From the NCBI RefSeq assembly GCF_041200025.1, contig NZ_CP165628.1, forward strand, positions 3,162,001-3,226,000: a DNA stretch of 64,000 nt, given 5' to 3'. The notes under the pieces are model-generated. The model was not told the DNA's origin and ran no database searches. It saw only the letters and a program-made list of their open reading frames with translations. The translations under genes were made by a program, and so were the position numbers. Positions 41,729-50,164 of this stretch are shown piece after piece; the first letter of the stretch is position 1, and each line of letters opens with the position of its first letter. This DNA comes from Rouxiella sp. WC2420. Its GTDB lineage: Bacteria > Pseudomonadota > Gammaproteobacteria > Enterobacterales > Enterobacteriaceae.

Positions 41729-42643
41729 ATGGATTTTAAGGGCTTGGATCTCAATCTGCTGGTCGCTTTTGATGCGCTGATGGAAGAACGAAACGTCACC
41801 CGCGCAGCCATAAAAGCGGCGGTCAGCCAACCCGCAATGAGCGCTGCACTTTCAAGGCTGCGCACGCATTTTGCCGACCCGCTGTTTATTCGCAGCGCCT
41901 CGGGGCTCCAGCCCACTGTCCGGGCGAAAGAGATTGGCCAGCACGTTTCACGCGCGTTGAGCGAACTCAGTAACCTGTTGGCCAACGGCGAAGCATTCTT
42001 TCCACAACATAGCAGCCTCTCCTTCACACTGGGAATGCCCGAGTACGCATTGATGGTGCTATTGCCCAGTATAATGAAGGCTGTCAATCTGCAGGCACCG
42101 GGCGTGACAATTCATGTACGCACATTTATCGACCGCGATGAGTCGGTGGCTATGCTTGATAGCGGCAAAATTGACCTGGTGATCGGCATTGCACCCACAC
42201 AAACTGAAAGCAGAATATTTTCTCGGCCGTTATTCAGTGATGAATTTGTCACTCTGGTTCGCAGAGACAGCGAGGCGGTTCGAAATGGCATGACATTGGA
42301 AACCTATCTCGCAATGCGCCATGTTTTGGTCTCACCGGAAGGCCATCATTTTGGACTGGTCGATGAACGGCTAAAAGAGTTGGGTCTGAGTCGGGAACTG
42401 CGGCTGACGTTGCCCACTATGTTTGCTGTCACAGAAATTGTTAAGCACACCGATTTTGTTGCAACGGTTTTAAAACGCAGTGTTTTGCTCAACTATCTGG
42501 ATGAAGATATCTTAATGCTGCAACCGCCGCTTAGTCTGCCAGAAATACAGTTTCACCTTTTCTGGCACCGACGCTCAAATGAAAGCCACGCGCAACAATG
42601 GCTGAGAAAATTGATTTGTGCGCAATGCAATGAGTCGAGCTGA
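41729..42643 (+). CDS. LysR-family transcriptional regulator (NodD/PcpR-like group)
   Basis: 304 residues beginning MDFKGLDLNLLVAFDALMEERNVTRAAIKAAVSQPAMSAALSRLR, a clear LTTR winged helix of the NodD-like subgroup. An effector domain follows from about residue 95. Divergent to the ester cyclase gene; the shared 118-bp intergenic region should contain the LTTR site. It ends 49 bp before the convergent ABC exporter gene. Confidence 0.9.
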   Translation: MDFKGLDLNLLVAFDALMEERNVTRAAIKAAVSQPAMSAALSRLRTHFADPLFIRSASGLQPTVRAKEIGQHVSRALSELSNLLANGEAFFPQHSSLSFTLGMPEYALMVLLPSIMKAVNLQAPGVTIHVRTFIDRDESVAMLDSGKIDLVIGIAPTQTESRIFSRPLFSDEFVTLVRRDSEAVRNGMTLETYLAMRHVLVSPEGHHFGLVDERLKELGLSRELRLTLPTMFAVTEIVKHTDFVATVLKRSVLLNYLDEDILMLQPPLSLPEIQFHLFWHRRSNESHAQQWLRKLICAQCNESS

Positions 42644-42692
42644 TTATTTGCAGCCGAGGTGCTAACTGCGCCTTCGGCTGCAAACGTTTCTT

Positions 42693-44417
42693 CTAGCTCG
42701 GAGCTCTAAACTGCGCGGCATGCAATGCGGCATAACGCCCGGCTTTCGCCAACAATGCCTGATGAGTACCCTGCTCTATTATTCCTTCTTTATCGACGAC
42801 CACAATACGGTCAGCATTTTGGATGGTCGCCAAACGGTGCGCAATGACCAGCGTGGTTCTCCCCTGCGCAAGCTCGGACAGCGACTGCTGTATCGCCTGC
42901 TCAGTGGCGGTATCCAGCGCTGAGGTTGCCTCGTCGAGGATCAGGATCGGGGGATTCTTGAGGAAGATGCGGGCAATGGAGAGCCGCTGCTTCTGCCCGC
43001 CGCTAAGCTTGACACCTCGTTCACCAATGATGGTCTCCATGCCCTGCGGCAGCTCGGCGATCATTTCATCGAGACGCGCCCGCCTGGCCGCTTCCCAGAT
43101 ATCAGCATCGCTGGCATCGAGTCGTCCATAAAGAATGTTTTCACGAATGCTGCCGCCAAACAGGAAAACGTCCTGCTGCACGATGCCAATGTTATGGCGC
43201 AACGAGCGCTGAGTCATATCGCGAATATCGACACCGTCGATAGTGATAGCGCCACTATTAATATCGTAAAAACGCGGTAGCAAAGAGCACAGCGTAGTTT
43301 TACCCGCGCCTGACGGGCCGACAAAAGCCAGTGTTTCACCGGCTTTGATTCGCAGATTAATGCCGTCAAGAATAGTGCTGGCAGGCGTGTAGCCAAATAC
43401 AACGTCGCGATAGCAGATATCGCCGTGTAAATGTTCCATCTCGACCGCGTCGGGTTTATCGACAATATCCGGTGCCGTATCGATTAGTTGAGTAAAGCGC
43501 TTAAAGCCAGCGATACCTTTCGGATAACTTTCCATTACCGAGGTAATTTTCGCCACCGGGCGGAAAAATACTTCTACCAGCAGCAAGAAACCGACAAAAC
43601 CGCCATAGCTCAGAGACCCATTCACCACATACCAGGTTCCGGCAATCATCACCACCAGCTGCACCAGTCGCGTACTTAAATAACTGAGAGTAATGCTGGC
43701 GGTCATTATCCGATAGGCGCGAAGTTTGGTATCGCGATAGTTACTGTTGTCGCCGGCAAACAGTTTCTCTTCATGCTGTTCATTGGCAAAGGCTTTTACC
43801 ACGCGTATGCCGCCAATACTTTCCGCAACGCGGGCGTTAAAGTTGCCCACCTGTCCGAACAGGCGTCGCCAGGTTTCCGTCATCTGCGCACCATAACGTC
43901 CTACCAACCAGCCCATAAACGGTACGATAATAATAGTCATCAACGCCAACTGCAGATGCACCGTAGCCATCAGGATAAACGCGCCAATAAAGGTCATCAC
44001 GGCAATAAACAGATCTTCCGGCCCGTGGTGCGCTATCTCGCCGACTTCTTCAAGGTCTTTTGTGACGTGAGTAATGATATGCCCGGTTTTGGTATTGTCG
44101 TAATAACGAAAAGACAACTTTTGCAGATGATTAAACGCCTGCTCGCGCATATCGGTTTCAATGCCAACCCCCAGTGCGTGTCCCCAATAATTGACGATTG
44201 CCATTAACGCCGTATTGAGCAGATAAATAAACAGCAGCACGACGGCGGCGGTAAGGATAAGTACCCAATCGTGCGCGGGCAGCAGCTTATCGATAAAAAG
44301 CTTTACCGCCATCGGGAAACCCAGCTCCAACAAGCCACCGAGGATCGCGCAGCCAAAGTCGAGGTAAAACAGCTTCTTATAAGGAGTGTAATAAGAGAAG
44401 AAACGGCGGAGCATCAT
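42693..44417 (-). CDS. ABC exporter half-transporter (MsbA/LmrA-type permease-ATPase fusion)
   Basis: 574 residues with an N-terminal six-helix exporter domain (about 10-310) including LDFGCAILGGLLELGFPM and VVLLFIYLLNTALMAIVNYWG. A C-terminal nucleotide-binding domain has Walker A GPSGAGKTT, signature LSGGQKQR, Walker B ILILDEATSALD and the H-loop IAHRL. It would act as a homodimer in the inner membrane exporting a lipid, peptide or small molecule. The start ATG is preceded by AAGGATGC. A near-perfect Fur-like box 121 bp upstream suggests iron-dependent expression, so siderophore or haem-stress related export is possible. Substrate otherwise unknown. Confidence 0.92.
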   Translation of the reverse strand: MMLRRFFSYYTPYKKLFYLDFGCAILGGLLELGFPMAVKLFIDKLLPAHDWVLILTAAVVLLFIYLLNTALMAIVNYWGHALGVGIETDMREQAFNHLQKLSFRYYDNTKTGHIITHVTKDLEEVGEIAHHGPEDLFIAVMTFIGAFILMATVHLQLALMTIIIVPFMGWLVGRYGAQMTETWRRLFGQVGNFNARVAESIGGIRVVKAFANEQHEEKLFAGDNSNYRDTKLRAYRIMTASITLSYLSTRLVQLVVMIAGTWYVVNGSLSYGGFVGFLLLVEVFFRPVAKITSVMESYPKGIAGFKRFTQLIDTAPDIVDKPDAVEMEHLHGDICYRDVVFGYTPASTILDGINLRIKAGETLAFVGPSGAGKTTLCSLLPRFYDINSGAITIDGVDIRDMTQRSLRHNIGIVQQDVFLFGGSIRENILYGRLDASDADIWEAARRARLDEMIAELPQGMETIIGERGVKLSGGQKQRLSIARIFLKNPPILILDEATSALDTATEQAIQQSLSELAQGRTTLVIAHRLATIQNADRIVVVDKEGIIEQGTHQALLAKAGRYAALHAAQFRAPS

Positions 44418-44537
44418 GCATCCTTAAAATAGAAAATGAGTTTTCCGGGTAGTCTGCTCTTCAACCTCAAGAGCGCCTGCCCCACATACAGATCCTTATC
44501 AATATCGAAATCGGAAACGATACGCATCCATTCTAAA

Positions 44538-44567
44538 TGAAAATAATTATCAATATAATTATTATCT
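44538..44567. promoter_or_regulatory. Tandem Fur boxes
   Basis: TGAAAATAATTATCA at 44538-44552 differs at one of 14 fixed positions from TGATAATnATTATCA. A second, weaker box ATATAATTATTATCT (44553-44567) follows directly with 11 of 14 matches. Consecutive 7-1-7 boxes are typical of strong Fur operators. They sit 121 bp before the ABC exporter start. Confidence 0.65.
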
Positions 44568-44763
44568 CTGGTCTAGACCACGATGCACCGAGTTAGCTGC
44601 TTTGACTGCACTAAAAAAAACCACATTGTTTGCTGGGAATTTTAAAAATCCCAAACTGTGAAATTAATACAATCACTAAATTAAAATTTCGCTTAATAAG
44701 CGTTATTCACCTCGGTTAAATTGTATTTTTGGCTAAGTTCCATTATTTGGGATTGATGAAAAC

Positions 44764-44779
44764 TGGCATATTCTTTGCA
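44764..44779 (+). promoter_or_regulatory. Sigma-54 promoter candidate for the nitrogen-scavenging operon
   Basis: TGGCATATTCTTTGCA has GG and GC separated by ten bases and matches TGGCAC-N5-TTGCA except one base (T for C in the -24 element). It lies 108 bp upstream of the CN-hydrolase ATG. Sigma-54 control through NtrC would fit genes for scavenging nitrogen from amides. Confidence 0.6.
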
Positions 44780-44886
44780 ACTATTTTTCAGGTTAATTGA
44801 GAGTTGCGGCCAGTTATTAACGCCAACCGTCATTATCAATGAGCCGCCAACTTAGCTTGAATTCTGGCTGTATTCCAGGGAGTGTT

Positions 44887-45795
44887 ATGAGCAAAATAAC
44901 TATTGCTACCGTCGCCATGCCCGCGGTTTACGATAAACAGCAAAATATGCGTCGTATGATTAAAGAATTAAATCAGGCTGCCAGCGAAGGAGCCGATCTG
45001 ATTGTATTTCCTGAGCAAAGTCTGCAAGGGTATTTATCCGACACGCTTAATTATGATTTCGAGAATGTTGCTTACCAGTTTGACCAAGCTGAAATAATAC
45101 CGCAGGGTGAATGTATTGCTGTACTAATACAGGAAGTAAAGAAGCTTCAGGTCCACGCGGTAATAGGATTGACCGAAAGAGACGCCGAGCGCGCAGAAGT
45201 TTTATATAACTGTGTCGTGTTGCTGGGACCAGAAGGCGAAATTGGCCGCTATCGTAAAGTCCACCAGCCCGGCGATGAAAAGCATATTTATTATCCTGGC
45301 GACAACTTTCCGGTGTTCGCAACCAAAATTGGCCGGATCGGCATGCTGATTTGCTATGACAAGGTGTTTCCGGAAAGCACCCGCGAGCTGGCATTAAAAG
45401 GCGCCGACATTATGATTATGCCCACTGCATGGGGTTTGGCGGGCGATACCAAAGATCCGGAGCAGGATTATATGGTGGATACCTATACCCTGTTTGGCCG
45501 AGTGCGCGCGCTGGAAAATCAGTGCTGGATGGTTGAATCCAACCTGTTTGGCCCGCACGGAAAACTCAACTATCACGGGCACAGCCGCATTATTGATCCG
45601 CACGGAAAAATTATCGCCGATACCGGATTTGCCAGCGGTATCGCAATGGCTACCGTCGATGTTTCCGCTGAAATTATCAAGGCTCGCAGCGTCGCCTATA
45701 TCGGCTATCACTTCCTGAAAGATTATGTCCCGGTTAATGCGCCGCCTTCCCCATTAACGGTTTCTCAACGCCACGTTAAATCTTCAAGGGAGTAA
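44887..45795 (+). CDS. Carbon-nitrogen hydrolase (nitrilase superfamily amidase/carbamoylase)
   Basis: 302 residues from the ATG at 44887 (AGGGAG six bases upstream); the longer frame from 44839 lacks homologous sequence. The Glu-Lys-Cys triad is Glu43 (FPEQ), Lys124 (YRKVHQP) and Cys156 (LICYDKVFPE). The fold ends with VDVSAEIIKARS and a C-terminal tail. Members cleave nitriles, amides or carbamoyl groups, releasing ammonia. It is first of an operon with a taurine/sulfonate-type importer and two amidases, so it should process the imported compound. It is 3 bp before the ATPase gene. Confidence 0.9.
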   Translation: MSKITIATVAMPAVYDKQQNMRRMIKELNQAASEGADLIVFPEQSLQGYLSDTLNYDFENVAYQFDQAEIIPQGECIAVLIQEVKKLQVHAVIGLTERDAERAEVLYNCVVLLGPEGEIGRYRKVHQPGDEKHIYYPGDNFPVFATKIGRIGMLICYDKVFPESTRELALKGADIMIMPTAWGLAGDTKDPEQDYMVDTYTLFGRVRALENQCWMVESNLFGPHGKLNYHGHSRIIDPHGKIIADTGFASGIAMATVDVSAEIIKARSVAYIGYHFLKDYVPVNAPPSPLTVSQRHVKSSRE

Positions 45796-45798
45796 TTT

Positions 45799-46578
45799 AT
45801 GGCACATGCGCTTGAAGCAATTAATATTTCCAAAGAATATTCAACGGCTGCCGGTAACGTCACGGTGCTTAAAGAACTCAATTTTCACGCTGATGCGAAT
45901 GAGTTTATTTCATTTGTTGGGCCGAGCGGCTGCGGTAAATCGACACTGTTCAATATTATCACTGGTCTTTTAATGCCTGATAATGGGCACATTTTAATTA
46001 GTGATAAAGAAACCACCGGCAGCGCCTCTGAAAAAATGGGTTATGTGCTGCAAAAGGATTTGCTCTTCCCATGGCGAACGGTGATCCAGAACGTAATTCT
46101 GGGGCTGGAAATACGCGGCATAAATAAGAAAGATGCTCGAGAACGCGCGAGGGAATTATTAAATACCTATCACATGCAGGGCTATGAAGATAAATACCCA
46201 GCCCAGCTCTCCGGCGGCATGAAACAGCGGGTGGCATTGATGCGCACGATGATAACCGATCCGGAAATCATCCTGATGGATGAAGCCTATAAAGCCCTCG
46301 ACTATCCACTGAAGATCTCTTTGGAAAGTGAATTGCTGAACGTGGTCAAGGAACAGAAAAAGACGGTAATTTTTATCACCCATGACATTGAAGAAGCGGT
46401 GACGTTGTCCGACCGTGTCTATGTCATGAAGGCACGGCCTGGGGAAATCATTCATGAAATCAATGTTGATTTGGAAACCGACAGCCGAATTATTCCCGAA
46501 CGCCGTTTGTCGCCGCGTTTTAACGATTACTACGAATTAATCTGGCGCAGCATTGGCGCTGCACCAGTGGTGTTCTGA
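45799..46578 (+). CDS. ABC transporter ATP-binding protein (SsuB/TauB family) with unusual Walker B/D-loop
   Basis: 259 residues: Walker A GPSGCGKST, Q-loop VLQKDLLFPW, signature LSGGMKQR, H-loop ITHDIEEAV. The Walker B/D-loop region reads ILMDEAYKALDY instead of the usual LLLDEPFGALD. The catalytic Glu is kept, the following Pro is Ala, and the D-loop Gly is Lys. The family imports sulfonates, taurine, nitrate or pyrimidine precursors. It belongs with the permease and binding protein downstream. The substitutions may alter dimer coupling but do not look like decay, because the frame and the other motifs are intact. Confidence 0.9.
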   Translation: MAHALEAINISKEYSTAAGNVTVLKELNFHADANEFISFVGPSGCGKSTLFNIITGLLMPDNGHILISDKETTGSASEKMGYVLQKDLLFPWRTVIQNVILGLEIRGINKKDARERARELLNTYHMQGYEDKYPAQLSGGMKQRVALMRTMITDPEIILMDEAYKALDYPLKISLESELLNVVKEQKKTVIFITHDIEEAVTLSDRVYVMKARPGEIIHEINVDLETDSRIIPERRLSPRFNDYYELIWRSIGAAPVVF

Positions 46579-46597
46579 CCTTTACGGGGATTCACTT

Positions 46598-47488
46598 ATG
46601 AGCACGCTTTCTTCTGAACAAACCTTGAAAGATACACCAGCAGACACCGAGCCAGCGCCAGCGGGCACCACGCGGCATATTTCCCCGCGCATGCCGGCTC
46701 AGGAAGCCAACTTTTTCAAAAGTCCGACTTCTCGTCGTTACGTATTGCTGATTTTGCAGGTGACGATCGTCGCTGCACTCCTGTTGTATTGGGAAATCGG
46801 CGCGCGAGAAGGTTTCATCAGCAAGTTTCTGTTTGCCAGTCCAAGCATGGTCTGGGACGTGTTGGTACAACGTTTTCAGTCAGGCGAGCTGTTTACCGAT
46901 ATTGGTACCACCGCGCTGGAAACGCTGATTGGTTTCGTGATTGGTGCCGTTGGCGGCTCGATTCTGGGCCTGCTGCTGTGGTATTCGAAGTTTATCTCTG
47001 ACCTGACTGCGCCGTTTATCGCCGCAATTGGTTCGATTCCTGTTCTGGCGATCGCACCGATTACTATCATCTGGTTTGGCACTGACATGCTGTCGAAGGT
47101 GGTCATTGTCGCCTTCTCCTGCATCGTGGTGTCGCTGACGACTTCCTACAAAGGCGCGGTTCGTACTGATCCAGACTTAATTAACCTGATGCGATCCTTT
47201 GACGCCTCGCGCTCAAAAATCTTCATCAAGCTGGTGGTGCCCTCAGCGATGTTATGGGTGGTTTCAGGATTGCGCCTTAACGTTGGTTTCGCGCTGGTCG
47301 GCGCTATTGTCGGCGAATACATCTCTTCAGACGTCGGCGTGGGCCACATGATCCTGCTCGGCAGCTCCAATTTTGGCATGAATATCGTGTTGGCCGGTAT
47401 CGTCCTGGTGATGTTGATGATGCTGGTATTTAACGTAGTGGTGATGTTCCTCGAACGACTGATTCTCTCATGGGAAAGGGTAAAATAA
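46598..47488 (+). CDS. ABC transporter permease (SsuC/TauC family)
   Basis: 296 residues from the ATG at 46598 (ACGGGGA upstream). A polar N-tail of about 45 residues precedes six hydrophobic segments. The coupling loop is LMRSFDASRSKIFIKLVVPSA, and the GFALVGAIVGEYISSDVGVGHMI end is typical of SsuC/TauC/ThiX permeases. Its stop codon overlaps the binding protein start by one base (TAATG), so the two are translationally coupled. Confidence 0.91.
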   Translation: MSTLSSEQTLKDTPADTEPAPAGTTRHISPRMPAQEANFFKSPTSRRYVLLILQVTIVAALLLYWEIGAREGFISKFLFASPSMVWDVLVQRFQSGELFTDIGTTALETLIGFVIGAVGGSILGLLLWYSKFISDLTAPFIAAIGSIPVLAIAPITIIWFGTDMLSKVVIVAFSCIVVSLTTSYKGAVRTDPDLINLMRSFDASRSKIFIKLVVPSAMLWVVSGLRLNVGFALVGAIVGEYISSDVGVGHMILLGSSNFGMNIVLAGIVLVMLMMLVFNVVVMFLERLILSWERVK

Positions 47489-48510
47489 TGACAATCTCCT
47501 CAGTTAAAGGCTTCACATTGGCTGCTTCTACGGCCTGCTGTTTATTGGTTTCACTTGCACTGCAACCGGCCAGCGCCGCTGAAACACCGGTTCGCATCAA
47601 CCAGGCATTCCAGTCACTGCTTTACCTGCCACTGTACGTCGCGCAGGAAAAAGGCTTCTTCACCCAGCAAGGCGTGAAGGTACAAATCAGCACCGGCGGC
47701 GGCGGCGCACAGTCGTGGTCGGCGGTGATTGGCGGTTCGGCGGATTTCTCGATTCAAGACCCGGTGTTTGTGCCGAAATCTCATGAAAACGGCGGCGGTG
47801 GCGTAGTCGTGGCTGGCGTGCAGAATGCGCCAACGGTGTTTATCTTCGGCAAAGACGGCACCAACCTGCAAAATAATCTGGCAGCATTGGCCAATAAACG
47901 CGTGGTCACCAGCCCTGAGCCGGACACCACCTGGGCGTTTATGAGCTATCTGGTCAAGCAGCAAAACCTCAAAGACGTGAAACTGGTACACGTATCAATC
48001 GGTAACGAAATCCCGGCGGTAGTGGCGGGTCGTGCCGACTATGCGTTGGCGGTAGAGCCGCAAACAACCATGGCAATCCGTCAAAACGGGCTGCACATGG
48101 TGTATTCGTTTTCGGCGGCACAGGACTGGTATCCGTTTGCCTTCTCCAGCCTGACCACAACTCAAGCCTACATCGACAAGAATCCGGCAGCGGCGCAGGC
48201 CGTCGTAACAGCGTTTGAGGAAGCCTCGCGTTATATCTACAGCAATTTTGACGACACCGTAAATATCGCCGCCAAATACTTCCCGAACCTGCCAAAAGAC
48301 ATCGTCCGTGAAGCCGTGAAACGCGAGATCGATGCCAAGGGTTACCCGGAAAACGTGTTGGTCAGTCAGAAAGCCTGGGATAACAACATGAAAATTTCGC
48401 TGTATGCGAAAAATATCAAGGCCTACCCGTCTGACGCCACGTCTTATAAAACCAACGTCAACACCGAGCTGGCCACCAAGGCCAAAGCCGCGGTTGATGC
48501 AATGAAATAA
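47488..48510 (+). CDS. ABC transporter substrate-binding protein (NMT1/SsuA-like)
   Basis: 340 residues from the ATG at 47488, with GGGAAAGGG upstream. Signal peptide: GFTLAASTACCLLVSLALQPASAAE. The mature protein shows the NMT1/SsuA pattern RINQAFQSLLYLPLYVAQEKGFF and a repeated-Gly loop STGGGGAQSW, followed by ADFSIQDPVFVPKS. Relatives bind sulfonates, pyrimidine precursors, riboflavin or aromatic acids. The hydrolases around it point to an amide or ureide. A GC-rich hairpin lies directly after its stop. Confidence 0.9.
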   Translation: MTISSVKGFTLAASTACCLLVSLALQPASAAETPVRINQAFQSLLYLPLYVAQEKGFFTQQGVKVQISTGGGGAQSWSAVIGGSADFSIQDPVFVPKSHENGGGGVVVAGVQNAPTVFIFGKDGTNLQNNLAALANKRVVTSPEPDTTWAFMSYLVKQQNLKDVKLVHVSIGNEIPAVVAGRADYALAVEPQTTMAIRQNGLHMVYSFSAAQDWYPFAFSSLTTTQAYIDKNPAAAQAVVTAFEEASRYIYSNFDDTVNIAAKYFPNLPKDIVREAVKREIDAKGYPENVLVSQKAWDNNMKISLYAKNIKAYPSDATSYKTNVNTELATKAKAAVDAMK

Positions 48511-48515
48511 CCCAA

Positions 48516-48541
48516 CGGGGCAGCGCCTCCTGCCTGCCCCG
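48516..48541 (+). other. Intercistronic hairpin after the binding-protein gene
   Basis: CGGGGCAG (48516-48523) and CTGCCCCG (48534-48541) form a perfect 8-bp stem with a 10-nt loop, followed by CCTTTCT. Without a true U tract it more likely stabilises the upstream mRNA or dampens downstream expression than terminates. Confidence 0.6.
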
Positions 48542-48566
48542 CCTTTCTGACTCAAGGTGTGCCTCT

Positions 48567-48758
48567 ATGACTGACCACCACTCCCTACGCCTTAAAGCCA
48601 TTACCCCTATAACGCCAGCGCACGCCGAGGCGGTTTTGCCTACCGTGCTTGACTGGGCAGAACGCGCCAGCGCGCTGAGTGATTTTGTTAATGCCAATAT
48701 CGGCCCCGAGGTCGCCCCCATTACCGTATTTATCTCTCCGGCGGTGAAAACATCATGA
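48567..48758 (+). CDS. AtzG-like small subunit (DUF4089-type) for an amidase
   Basis: A 63-residue helical protein. The sequence LKAITPITPAHAEAVLPTVLDWAERASALSDFV has the pattern of GatC/AtzG-like small partners: short helices with evenly spaced hydrophobic residues and a Pro-rich ISPAVKTS tail. AtzG forms a complex with the amidase AtzE. Its stop overlaps the AtzE-like amidase start by 4 bp (ATGA), matching that partnership. Assignment rests on size, pattern and gene order, so it is probable rather than certain. Confidence 0.7.
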   Translation: MTDHHSLRLKAITPITPAHAEAVLPTVLDWAERASALSDFVNANIGPEVAPITVFISPAVKTS

Positions 48759-50149
48759 CCGAATTGCTGAATTTATCGATTGCCGAAGCCGGTGCCAAAG
48801 TCCGTGCAGGGGAAACCAGCTTTCCCGAATTAGTCAGCGCCTGCCTCGACAGAGAACAGAAAACGCGCGAGCTGAACGGCTGGCTAGAAGTTTACGCCGA
48901 ACCGGCAATCAAGCTGGCGCAGGCGCAGCAAACCCTGCTGGAAAACGGTTATGACCTGGGGCCATTGCAGGGTATTCCGCTGGGGTTGAAAGCGAATATT
49001 GATATCTGCGGGCAGGAGATGAATGCCGGCAGCAAAATTTTGCAGGGCAATATCGCCAGTCAGGATGCGACGGTGACTCGCCTTCTCAAGCAGGCCGGGG
49101 CGATTATTCTTGGCACCACCAACATGCACGAGTTTGCCTGGGGCGGCACCACCAATAATCCGCACTTTGGGGCGTGCCGTAATCCGTGGGATGCGCAGCG
49201 CGTGCCCGCAGGATCCAGCGGCGGATCGGGCGTCGTGGCCGGCGTGCGCAGTGCCTTTGCCACACTGGGAACCGACACTGGCGGCTCGGTGCGCTTACCT
49301 GCGGCGCTAAACGGTGTCACAGGTTTGCGCCCGACAGTGGGTAATATCAGCACCGACGGCGTATTTCCGCTGGCCTGGAGCATGGATACCGTCGGGCCGC
49401 TGGCAGCTCGTTCCGCAGATTGCGCTATTTTATATGCCACGCTTTCAGGTGCCGACGCCAAACAGCGTGCGAATATCGACCAGCAACTGGCGCGCCCGTT
49501 GAAAGGTTTGCGTATCGGCGTGCTTGATCCCTACAGCTTTTACAGTTTGCAGCCGGGTGTCGAAAAGACTTTGCGCGGTGCATTAAGCGATTTCGAAAAA
49601 CAGCACGGCGTCGAGATTGTCAGTCTTAAAGTCGAGGGGCTGGAAAATGCGGTGGATGCGCAGATTATTGTCGACGCCTGCGAACCTAGTGCCATTCATT
49701 GGCCCTGGCTCAAAGATCGCGCCAGTGATTACGGCGACGACGTGCGTATTCTGCTTCAGGCCGGATTGACCTTTACCGCAGTGGAATATTTGCAGGCCCA
49801 GCGCTATCGCACCTGGCTGCGCGACAAATTCAGCGAGCTGTTTACTCAGGTCGATATGATTATCACCCCAACGCTGCCCTTTACCGCGCCGTTGATTGGT
49901 CAGGAAACGCTGCCAATAGGTGACGGCGAAGTCTCAACCTTGCTGGGTAATCTGATTTTTACCTGTATTCCGAGTCTGGCGGTGCTACCCGCGATAAGCT
50001 TCCCTGCCGGATTCGATTCACTGGGTCTGCCGGTTGGCCTGCAATTGATGGCCGCACCGGGTCAGGAAGCGCTGCTTTTACGCGCCGCTCATCAGTACCA
50101 GCGCCGTTCGACGCATCACCTGCGCCTTCCTCCTCTGCTTAACCATTAA
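48755..50149 (+). CDS. Amidase-signature enzyme, AtzE-like
   Basis: 464 residues with the Ser-cisSer-Lys triad of the amidase-signature family: Lys79 (PLGLKANIDICG), Ser154 (AGSSGGS) and Ser178 (GTDTGGSVR). AtzE hydrolyses 1-carboxybiuret in cyanuric acid breakdown and works with AtzG; the immediate upstream AtzG-like gene makes this the closest analogue. No AtzD, AtzF or biuret hydrolase is nearby, so cyanuric acid itself is not implied. It probably cleaves an amide or carbamoyl bond of the imported compound. Confidence 0.9.
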   Translation: MTELLNLSIAEAGAKVRAGETSFPELVSACLDREQKTRELNGWLEVYAEPAIKLAQAQQTLLENGYDLGPLQGIPLGLKANIDICGQEMNAGSKILQGNIASQDATVTRLLKQAGAIILGTTNMHEFAWGGTTNNPHFGACRNPWDAQRVPAGSSGGSGVVAGVRSAFATLGTDTGGSVRLPAALNGVTGLRPTVGNISTDGVFPLAWSMDTVGPLAARSADCAILYATLSGADAKQRANIDQQLARPLKGLRIGVLDPYSFYSLQPGVEKTLRGALSDFEKQHGVEIVSLKVEGLENAVDAQIIVDACEPSAIHWPWLKDRASDYGDDVRILLQAGLTFTAVEYLQAQRYRTWLRDKFSELFTQVDMIITPTLPFTAPLIGQETLPIGDGEVSTLLGNLIFTCIPSLAVLPAISFPAGFDSLGLPVGLQLMAAPGQEALLLRAAHQYQRRSTHHLRLPPLLNH

Positions 50150-50164
50150 GGGCTTGCTCGCCTC

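Larger units (their letters stand above)
44418..44886. other. Divergent intergenic region between ABC exporter and nitrogen-scavenging operon
   Basis: 469 bp, A+T-rich, no credible gene; the frame open from 44839 is the upstream extension of the CN-hydrolase ORF. It contains the tandem Fur-like boxes at 44538-44567. On the + strand the stretch 44716-44790 (TTAAATTGTATTTTTGGC...CTGGCATATTCTTTGCAACT) precedes the CN-hydrolase gene. The part TGGCATATTCTTTGCA (44764-44779) matches a sigma-54 -24/-12 element. Confidence 0.55.
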
